From: CAWAWP01 sp963841205
Lineage (GTDB): Bacteria > Chloroflexota > Ktedonobacteria > Ktedonobacterales > JADMIN01
Assembly (NCBI GenBank): GCA_963841205.1
Contig: CAWJCH010000002.1
Span: forward strand, 186,001-250,000
DNA length: 64,000 nucleotides
Direction: 5' to 3'
In this document: positions 41,866 to 48,721 of the stretch, piece after piece
Numbering within the stretch: position 1 is the stretch's first letter
Layout of the letters: every line of letters starts with the position of its first letter
Position numbers and translations under genes: made by a program
Notes under the pieces: generated by a model
Databases searched by the model: none
What the model was told of the DNA's origin: nothing
What the model saw: only the letters and a program-made list of their open reading frames with translations

Positions 41866-42855
41866 ATGGCTCTGCAGCTCAGCGGCCTGCACCACATCAC
41901 CGCCGTCACCGGCGACGCCCCGCGCAACGTCGCCTTCTACACCCAGGTACTCGGCATGCGCCTCGTCAAGAAAACCGTCAATCAGGACGACGTCTCCGCG
42001 TACCACCTCTTCTATGGCGACTCCCTCGGCCACGCCGGCACCGAGCTCACCTTCTTCGACTGGCCCGACGCCGGGTCCAACCGCGCCGGCACCGGCACCA
42101 TCGCCGCCATCGCCCTCCGCGCGCCCTCCGCCGCCTCGCTCACCCGCTGGGCGCAGCGCCTCGACGCGCACGGCGTCTCTCACGACGCCATCGAGGAGCG
42201 CGCGGGTCGCGCCACCCTCGCTTTCGCCGATCCCGAGGGGCAGCACCTCGAGCTGGTCGCCCCCGCGCCCGGCGAAGAGTCCGCCCCCGGCGGCGAGCCG
42301 TGGGCCGGCAGCCCCATCCCAGCCGAGGATCAGATCCGCGGCCTCCACGCCGTCCGCCTCAACGTCGCGCGCCTCGAGCCGACCGTCCGCGTCCTCACCG
42401 AGGCGATGGGGTTCCGCCCCGCCGGCCACTACGAGTTGGCGGACGAGGCTGGAACGACGCGGACCGTCCATATCTTCCACACCGGCGCGGGCGGCCTCGG
42501 CACCGAGGTGCAGGTCGTCGAGCGCCCCGACCTCACGCGTGGCCGCGTCGGCATCGGCGGCGTCCATCACGTCGCCTTCCGCACCCCCGACGACGCGCAG
42601 CAGCTCGACTGGCGCGCGCGCATCGTGGACTCCGGCCTGGCGCCGACGCCCGTGATCGACCGCTTCTATTTCCACTCCGTCTACTTCCGCGAGCCGGGCG
42701 GCGTCCTCTTCGAGATCGCCACCGACGGACCCGGCTTCGCCACCGACGAAGACCCCGCCCACCTCGGCGAAAAACTCGCGCTGCCGCCCTTCCTCGAGCC
42801 GTACCGCGCCGAGATCGAGGCCAACCTCCGCCCCATCACGCCCGTCGCCGCCTAA
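41866..42855 (+). CDS. Ring-cleaving dioxygenase of the VOC superfamily (MhqO/LinE-like)
   Basis: This 329-residue protein has two VOC domains: LSGLHHITAVTGDAPRNVAFYTQVLGMRLVKKTVNQDD, then RGLHAVRLNVARLEPTVRVLTEAMGF. Metal ligands are suggested by LHHITA, GGVHHVAFRT and GGVLFEIATDGPGF. Proteins of this size and pattern, such as Bacillus MhqO, are hydroquinone-type dioxygenases giving quinone resistance. AAGGAGA precedes the ATG at 41866. The promoter immediately upstream overlaps an inverted repeat, so induction by quinone-like electrophiles is plausible. Confidence 0.92.
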   Translation: MALQLSGLHHITAVTGDAPRNVAFYTQVLGMRLVKKTVNQDDVSAYHLFYGDSLGHAGTELTFFDWPDAGSNRAGTGTIAAIALRAPSAASLTRWAQRLDAHGVSHDAIEERAGRATLAFADPEGQHLELVAPAPGEESAPGGEPWAGSPIPAEDQIRGLHAVRLNVARLEPTVRVLTEAMGFRPAGHYELADEAGTTRTVHIFHTGAGGLGTEVQVVERPDLTRGRVGIGGVHHVAFRTPDDAQQLDWRARIVDSGLAPTPVIDRFYFHSVYFREPGGVLFEIATDGPGFATDEDPAHLGEKLALPPFLEPYRAEIEANLRPITPVAA

Positions 42856-43089
42856 CCGCACGAAATCCCGTCCGCCCGCGCATCACCGCGTGGGCGGACT
42901 TCAGCTCTATTCCTTTTTCTGTCGGACACCGGCACACGCGCTCCCCCCTCGCCCCCCAGGGTTCCCCACTAGGGCTTGGCCGGGGGTGAGGTTCTCTCCC
43001 CACCCACCGTTACCACCACCCGTCCCCGCGAGTGTTGCTAGATGGGAGCGCTTCGCGGAGGCGCGCCAGGAAGAAGGAGCAGCCGGATC

Positions 43090-43755
43090 ATGGCAACGGC
43101 GCGAGTGACCATAGCGTGGCACACCGGCGGCGCGTTCTCCTGGCGCTGGGCCAGGCGCCTCCTGGCGCTTGCGCACGACGAGCGAGACATCTCCGAAATC
43201 GGCGAGCCACACGAGCGCGACGCCCGCTCTAGCGCCACTCGCGCCATGCGGGATGATCCGGGCCAATTCGAGGCATTCTTCCACGAGTACGAAGGCCGCG
43301 TCTTCGGCTACCTCCTGCGCATGACCGGCAACGAACAGGCCGCCCACGACCTCAGCCAAGAAACCTTCGTTCGCGCCTGGCAGCACTTCGACCGCATCGC
43401 CGCGTATGACTCCCCCATCGGCTGGCTGCTGCGCGTCGCCACCAACCTCGCCCTCACCGCGCGCCGCCGTAATGGCTCGCCCGTCGCCCTCCCCGAAGGA
43501 GACGACGAACCCTCCGGCGGCGATCCCGCCCAGCGCATCGCCGAGGTGGACGCCGTGCAGCGCGCCCTACTAGCGCTCGCGCCGAAGCAGCGGGCGGCGC
43601 TCGTGCTGCGCGAGGTCTACGGCCTCACCTGCGAGGAGGTCGGCCAGGCGCTGGGCGTCTCGCGCGACGCCGCCAAGATGCTCCTCCTGCGCGGGCGCCA
43701 GCGATTCCGCGCCCGCTACGAGGGCGACCAGGGTGCAGAGGGAGGCCGCCGATGA
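43090..43755 (+). CDS. ECF RNA polymerase sigma factor (second propeller module)
   Basis: This 221-residue ECF sigma factor has an N-terminal extension of about 50 residues. Region 2 is FEAFFHEYEGRVFGYLLRMTGNEQAAHDLSQETFVRAW and region 4 is LLALAPKQRAALVLREVYGLTCEEVGQALGVSRDAAKMLLLRGRQRF. AAGGAG lies about 10 bases before the ATG at 43090; a start at 43246 (MRDDPGQFEAFF) would remove the extension and may be the true one. The stop overlaps the downstream anti-sigma start as ATGA. It forms a pair analogous to that at 9344-11466. Confidence 0.92.
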   Translation: MATARVTIAWHTGGAFSWRWARRLLALAHDERDISEIGEPHERDARSSATRAMRDDPGQFEAFFHEYEGRVFGYLLRMTGNEQAAHDLSQETFVRAWQHFDRIAAYDSPIGWLLRVATNLALTARRRNGSPVALPEGDDEPSGGDPAQRIAEVDAVQRALLALAPKQRAALVLREVYGLTCEEVGQALGVSRDAAKMLLLRGRQRFRARYEGDQGAEGGRR

Positions 43756-45257
43756 GCGCAGAGCTGCAATCGCGTTGCGCGCAGAGCGTCAGTGATGAAA
43801 CACTTTCGGCGCTCCGCGATGACCTCCTCCCTCCCGACGAGGCCGAGCGCCTCCGGGTTCACGCCGCCGCCTGCGTCGCCTGTCGCCACCGTCTCGACGG
43901 CTTCGCGCGCGTCGGCGCCGCGCTGCGCGGCCAGCGCCTCGCCGGACCCTCCGCGCGCCTCTGGGACGACGTGCAAGCCGCCATCACGGCGGGCGAGCAT
44001 TCGCAGCCACGCCTCGCCTCGGTGTGGCTGCCATCCGCAAAATCGTCTCGCCCAGCCTGGAGAGGCCTGGGCGCGCTCGCGGCGGCGCTGCTGATCGCCC
44101 TCCTTTTCAGCCTCGTGCTGCGCAGCGCTCTGGTCGGGCATGGCGGCAACATCACCCATATCCAGCCGACGGCGACTGGCCCCGCGACATGGGGACCGCT
44201 CGAGACGATCACGCCGGTGCCAACGGTGCAAGTGGAACCGCCAATCGCCGGTACGCCACCCGATTGGCATGAGTACACGCTGCCGGCAGGCTTCCAACTC
44301 TTCTTCCCCGTCGCGGTGCTCTCAGTAGCGCCCAGTGACGGCGACACGGCCTACATGTGCCAGGGGGGCGAGCCCGCCACAATGCTCGTAACCCACGATC
44401 GCGGGGCAGACTGGGCGCGCGTGAGCGACGTCGCATCCGGCACCACCTGCAGCTCGTTGACGGTGGATAATACCAACCCGAACATTCTCGTCAGCGGCTC
44501 GTTTCTGAGCGTGGATGGTGGCGCATCGTGGCAGCCCCTGCCCACGAGCTCACAGATAGACACCATTGCGGCGTTGGCATGGTCGGGCAGAGGCGCGGCC
44601 TACGCGATGATAGGGACTCAGGACGCCGCCGGTGAAACGCTTCACATCGCGATGAGCGAGGACGGTCTGAATACGTGGCACACCATTGACGGCGGCATCG
44701 CCATCGGCGCCGGTACGGGCGACGAACTTCGGAGGTTCTGGGCAAACCCGACCAACGGCCATCTCCTCGTAGCGACGCTCTCCGCCTTCTGGCAAAGCAA
44801 CGACGGAGGCCAGACCTGGACTCGCATCACACTGCCAGGGACCGATGCGGACGGCTACGTCGTCCAGCAACCTTCGGGCAGCGGCGACTGGCACATCTGC
44901 TCTCCGTTCGACTGCACGGCAGATGGTGGACGGACGTGGATGTCGCTCCCCAAGTTCTTACCCGTTACCGCCGACGGAGGCGGCGGCGCCGAGTTCGCCT
45001 TGGCGATTGCGTCGGATGGTTCGCTCCTCGTCTACGGCAGCGGCCCCACGCCGGGCGCGTTCACCATCTATAAGCTGCCCGCTGGCGGCTCGCGATGGCG
45101 GGATATTGGGGCCATCCCAGCTCCGCCGTCTGCCCCTGGGTATGGTGTGCTCTACGAGCCGGAGCTGGGGACGAACGGCGTGCTCTGGTCGCTCCCACCG
45201 GGGGGTAAAGGCGCCTTCAGCACCTATTACTCCGCGGCCTTACCAGCGGTCAACTGA
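43752..45257 (+). CDS. Anti-sigma factor with extracytoplasmic BNR/YCF48-like repeats
   Basis: This 501-residue protein has an N-terminal zinc-finger domain (HAAACVACRHRLDGF, His-x3-Cys-x2-Cys near residues 37-44) and a TM helix around LAAALLIALLFSLVL. The extracytoplasmic region has repeated photosystem-stability-factor/BNR blades: THDRGADWARVSD, SVDGGASWQPLP, SEDGLNTWHTIDG, SNDGGQTWTRITLPG and TADGGRTWMSLP. The DGG-x-W signature is the Asp-box of sialidase-type propellers. Its start overlaps the sigma gene by four bases. It presumably releases the sigma factor when the outer propeller binds or senses something; ligand unknown. Confidence 0.88.
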   Translation: MSAELQSRCAQSVSDETLSALRDDLLPPDEAERLRVHAAACVACRHRLDGFARVGAALRGQRLAGPSARLWDDVQAAITAGEHSQPRLASVWLPSAKSSRPAWRGLGALAAALLIALLFSLVLRSALVGHGGNITHIQPTATGPATWGPLETITPVPTVQVEPPIAGTPPDWHEYTLPAGFQLFFPVAVLSVAPSDGDTAYMCQGGEPATMLVTHDRGADWARVSDVASGTTCSSLTVDNTNPNILVSGSFLSVDGGASWQPLPTSSQIDTIAALAWSGRGAAYAMIGTQDAAGETLHIAMSEDGLNTWHTIDGGIAIGAGTGDELRRFWANPTNGHLLVATLSAFWQSNDGGQTWTRITLPGTDADGYVVQQPSGSGDWHICSPFDCTADGGRTWMSLPKFLPVTADGGGGAEFALAIASDGSLLVYGSGPTPGAFTIYKLPAGGSRWRDIGAIPAPPSAPGYGVLYEPELGTNGVLWSLPPGGKGAFSTYYSAALPAVN

Positions 45258-45314
45258 TGCTGGTTCAAGGCGATCGGGCCGAGTCACCCGTAGCCCGATC
45301 GCCTACCCTGCCAC

Positions 45315-45343
45315 TTGCATCCACCCTCGCCACATGCTATACT
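45315..45343 (+). promoter_or_regulatory. Promoter-like sequence TTGCAT-N17-TATACT
   Basis: The -35 TTGCAT (45315-45320) and -10 TATACT (45338-45343) are separated by exactly 17 bases. The next gene starts only at 45669, so the transcript would have a leader of about 320 bases containing the GCGGAA repeats at 45512-45580 and the phrase CTCCGCGATCTCCGCGTTG near 45416. It could also start a small RNA. Confidence 0.5.
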
Positions 45344-45668
45344 TCCGTCAGAACAAATATTCACATCGTCACCCGTAGCGCGTCTCCCTCCTCTCCCCTC
45401 TGTGACTGCTGCGTCCTCCGCGATCTCCGCGTTGCATCCTCCGCCTCATTCCGCCTTCCTACCCCAACCCCCCACAAACCCCGAATTTCCCGCCGAAACG
45501 CCCCGATAAAAGTGCAAAAGCGGAAGAAAGCGGAAATCGGCCCACTCCCCGATCACGCCAACCCTGAATTCAAGGGACTCCTCCCCTTCGCCACCCGGAT
45601 GATATGCTGGTCACAAGGCACTTCCTCCCCCGAACACACGCCATTCTCAGCCATGCAGGAGGCCGCAC
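45344..45668 (+). other. Long leader with dispersed repeat
   Basis: No gene was seen. Positions 45511-45538 read AGTGCAAAAGCGGAAGAAAG then CGGAAATC, and CTGAATTCAAGGGA follows at 45564-45577. Both closely resemble sequence in the terC leader (1265-1295 on the minus strand and 1410-1424 on the plus strand). Confidence 0.45.
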
Positions 45669-46667
45669 ATGCGAGCATTAGCGCAGACGGCGTCGGGCTT
45701 GCGGCTCGAACGCGATCTTCCGCCCCCGGCCCCCACGCCGGGCGAGGCGTTGATCCGCGTCACCGTGGCCGGCATCTGCAACACCGACGTCGAGATCGTC
45801 CGCGGCTACCTCAATTTCCGGGGCATCCTCGGCCACGAATTCGTCGGCACCGTCGAGCAGGTCTACGGTGACGCGGCGCGCGCCCAGGCGGGCCACCTCG
45901 TCGGCAAGCGCGTCGTCGGCGAGATCAACGTCGCCTGCCACCGCGCCGACTGTCCCGCCTGCTCTGCCGGCATGCCCACCCACTGCCCCACCCGCACCAC
46001 CCTCGGCATCGTCAACCGCAGCGGCGCCTTCGCCGACTACGTCACCCTGCCCGTCGAGAACCTGCACCCCGTCCCGGACGAGGCCACCGACGAAGAAGCC
46101 GTCTTCGTCGAGCCGCTCGCCGCCAACTTCGAGATCGCCGAGCAGGTCCACCTCCGCCCGACCGATCGCGTCCTCGTGCTGGGCGACGGCAAGATGGGCC
46201 AGCTCGCCGCGCGGGTCCTCGCCCTCACCGGCTGCGCCGTCACCGTCGTCGGCAAGCACGCCGACAAACTCGCCCTCGCCGCCCGCGCAGGCGCGCACAC
46301 CCTCCTGCTCGACCCCGCCGCAGACCTCACCCTCACCGACGCCCAGCGCGTCGACGTCGTCATCGAGTGCACCGGCTCCGCCAGCGGGCTCGCCCTCGCC
46401 CTGCGCCTCGTGCGCCCGCGCGGCACGGTGATCCTCAAGAGCACCGTCGCCGACAAGAGCACCATCGATCTCGCCCCCATCGTCATCGACGAGATCCGCG
46501 TGCAAGGCTCGCGCTGCGGCCCCTTCGACCCTGCCCTGCGCGCGCTGCAGACCAAGCGCGTCGACGTCACCCCGCTCATCACCGCCAGCTATCCCCTCGA
46601 CGACGGCCTCACCGCCTTCGAGCACGCGCAACGCCCCGACGCGCTCAAGGTGCTGCTGCGCATGTAG
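45669..46667 (+). CDS. Zinc-dependent alcohol dehydrogenase-like protein (MDR family)
   Basis: This 332-residue medium-chain dehydrogenase has the catalytic zinc region GICNTDVEI (Cys37) and GHEFVG (His56, Glu57), and a structural zinc lobe with Cys90, Cys95, Cys98 and Cys106. The cofactor fold includes RVLVLGDGKMGQLAARVLAL. GGAGG precedes the ATG. It is close to threonine/sorbitol dehydrogenase relatives and to the MDR proteins of unknown substrate common in this part of the bacterial tree. It is a single gene preceded by a promoter with a long leader. Confidence 0.92.
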   Translation: MRALAQTASGLRLERDLPPPAPTPGEALIRVTVAGICNTDVEIVRGYLNFRGILGHEFVGTVEQVYGDAARAQAGHLVGKRVVGEINVACHRADCPACSAGMPTHCPTRTTLGIVNRSGAFADYVTLPVENLHPVPDEATDEEAVFVEPLAANFEIAEQVHLRPTDRVLVLGDGKMGQLAARVLALTGCAVTVVGKHADKLALAARAGAHTLLLDPAADLTLTDAQRVDVVIECTGSASGLALALRLVRPRGTVILKSTVADKSTIDLAPIVIDEIRVQGSRCGPFDPALRALQTKRVDVTPLITASYPLDDGLTAFEHAQRPDALKVLLRM

Positions 46668-47020
46668 CGAGGTGAGCTGGTCGACGCCCCCCGGCTCATG
46701 ACGCGTCGCGCAGCCTCGACGGCACAGGTCGGTTGGTTCAGCACGCGAGTCGCCGTGGCCCTACGCACTTGTACAATCCGAGACGGACCCTGCGGCACGC
46801 GTGAGCCAGCGCGGGTGTTCTTCGCCACCGCGGGCGCCTCGGCGCGGCCGCCGCAGCGGGCTGGAGACTGCGGCGGTGCCGCGACCCGCCCCAACAGCCG
46901 AGACGGATTCCAGCTCATCCGTGCTGGCCCGACCCATGCAGCGCAATGATCGGCCGGCGCAAGTGCCGGCCACCGGTCGCGACAAGGCAACTCCGCCGCG
47001 CAGAAGGAGGATTCCGCGCT
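46668..47020. other. Intergenic region with a 7-bp hairpin
   Basis: No gene was recognised in these 353 bases. A perfect stem GGCCGGC-GCAAGT-GCCGGCC lies at 46952-46971, fifty bases before the small-protein start, and could be a leader structure. Confidence 0.4.
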
Positions 47021-47260
47021 ATGGACGAATTGATCAAACAGGTCACGCAGCGGACCGGCATCAGCAACGATCAGGCACAAACGGCGGTCCAAACGGTGGT
47101 CGGCTTCCTCAAAGGCCGGCTGCCCGGCCCCATCGGCTCGCAGCTCGATAGCGTCCTCGGCGGCCAGAGCGCCGGCGGCATGGGCGGCCAGCCGCAACAG
47201 TCGATGGACAGCCTCGGCGGCATGTTTGGAGGCGTCAACCAGCCAAATCCGGGTAGCTAG
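47021..47260 (+). CDS. Small helical protein with Gly/Gln-rich tail
   Basis: This 79-residue protein begins MDELIKQVTQRTGISNDQAQTAV then VGFLKGRLPGPIGSQLDSVLGG, similar to the helical DUF2780/DUF937-type proteins, and ends in a Gly-Met-Gln-rich tail. AAGGAGG is nine bases before the ATG. The function of these small proteins is unknown; they are often abundant or stress-related. Confidence 0.8.
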   Translation: MDELIKQVTQRTGISNDQAQTAVQTVVGFLKGRLPGPIGSQLDSVLGGQSAGGMGGQPQQSMDSLGGMFGGVNQPNPGS

Positions 47261-47302
47261 TCCAGAGTCCCGCCCCATTCGCAGGAGCGCCGCGACCAGC
47301 CC

Positions 47303-48484
47303 TCACGCGCGGAGGATCACCCCCCGCCGACCGAGGCGGTAGCGGCGTCCCTTCCAGACGATGGTGCGGCGAAAGAAGCCCGCCCCGAAGAGCAGCGGCA
47401 CGCCGGCCAGCTCATAGGCCACGGCATAGACCGCCAGCGGCAGCGGCGGCATGCGATAAACCCGCACGTTGAGCAGCGCAGCCGTCACGATGCGTACGAT
47501 GACGGCGACGCCGAGCACGGCCAGACTCACCGCCCACTGGTGCGACGGCGTAAACAGCCCGACGATCAGCGCGACGGCGGACCAGAAGACGGGGTGCCAG
47601 GTCAGCAGGATGCCGAGGTACGCGCCGAGCCCCTCCGCGCGCAGCATCGCAAGCCACCTGGCGACGTGCGCCGCGCCACCGCCCAGATCCAGCTCCTCGA
47701 AAGCGACCGAGACGGTGAATGGCGCGAGCACGCAACGCAGGTTCCGCGCGGCGACGGCCCTGCCGATGGCGGCATCGTCGCTGACCACTCGCGTGAACTG
47801 GTCGAAGCCGCCGATCGCCTCCACCGTCGAGCGGCGGATCAGCCAGAGCCCGCCGATGATCGCTTTCTGGGGTCGCCGCAGGGCCAGCGCCCCGAAGTTG
47901 GCGAGGAAATAGTAGTCGCTGTACAGCGCGACGAGCGACCCACCCGCCGTTCCCGCCCCCGTCAGGCTGCTATACCCGGCCAGGAAGTAGACGATGCCCG
48001 CGCCCGGCTGGGCCAGATAGCTCAGGCCGACGGCCAGTGTCGTCGGCGAGACCAGCACGTCGGCGTCCATCGAGCCAAGCACGGCGTAGCGGGCCTCGCG
48101 CGCGGCGGCGGCGAGATTGTGCTGCTTGCCCATCCGCGCGCCGGCGGGTCCGCTAAAGACGATGCGGATGTCGCACTCGGGGTGCATCGCCTTGACACGC
48201 TGGCCCAGCGAATACGCCGGATCATCCACGGACTCCATCGCGAAGAGGTACTCGATCGTCCCGCGAAATTGCGACTCGACGAGCGCGTTGAGGTTGGCCT
48301 CGGTCGAGTCGTCCACGCCCTTGATCGGGACGATCACCGAGAGCGACGCGGCGGTCGGCGGGACGAAGCTGACGCCCCCCAGCGGGCGCACGCGCCGCAC
48401 CAGCGTGGCGCAGGCGCCGACCGCGCCGACGATGCCGACCGCGGCGATCACCACGAGCAGCCAGTAGACGATCAGCAATGCCAC
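47303..48484 (-). CDS. Membrane glycosyltransferase (GT2/GT21, ceramide glucosyltransferase/HpnI-like)
   Basis: This 393-residue protein has an N-terminal TM helix (LLIVYWLLVVIAAVGIVGAV), a GT-A catalytic domain and three C-terminal hydrophobic segments. Motifs are SLSVIVPIKGVDDSTEANLNALVESQF, LGSMDADVLVS (first Asp pair), IGGLWLIRRSTVEAIGGF, VSDDAAIGRAV and the ARWLAMLRAEG region matching the QxxRW-like block. It resembles ceramide glucosyltransferase and hopanoid HpnI. The GTG start at 48484 sits behind GGAGGT. It may glycosylate a membrane lipid; the acceptor is unknown. Confidence 0.9.
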   Translation of the reverse strand: MALLIVYWLLVVIAAVGIVGAVGACATLVRRVRPLGGVSFVPPTAASLSVIVPIKGVDDSTEANLNALVESQFRGTIEYLFAMESVDDPAYSLGQRVKAMHPECDIRIVFSGPAGARMGKQHNLAAAAREARYAVLGSMDADVLVSPTTLAVGLSYLAQPGAGIVYFLAGYSSLTGAGTAGGSLVALYSDYYFLANFGALALRRPQKAIIGGLWLIRRSTVEAIGGFDQFTRVVSDDAAIGRAVAARNLRCVLAPFTVSVAFEELDLGGGAAHVARWLAMLRAEGLGAYLGILLTWHPVFWSAVALIVGLFTPSHQWAVSLAVLGVAVIVRIVTAALLNVRVYRMPPLPLAVYAVAYELAGVPLLFGAGFFRRTIVWKGRRYRLGRRGVILRA

Positions 48485-48691
48485 GGCGGACCTCCAACTG
48501 GGGCACGTTCGACGGTATGCAGCTCGCGGCACTGAAGCGCCAGCGTAGAGATGCTGAGGCGGTGAAGCCCCGGACCTTCCAGCGACTCACTTCGGCTTCG
48601 TGCGACGATGCGCTCATGGGTAGTATCGCATACCGGCGTACAACTGCTCAGCGGGAGGTGAAGAGGCGCTGGGCGAAGGTGGCACCAGGGC

Positions 48692-48707
48692 CGTGCTCAA
48701 GAGCACG
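48692..48707 (-). terminator. Hairpin after the FtsX-type permease gene
   Basis: CGTGCTC and GAGCACG are exact complements around two bases, 15 bases past the permease stop. It is a possible terminator, but no T-run is seen. Confidence 0.35.
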
Positions 48708-48721
48708 AATGCCCGGTGGCG

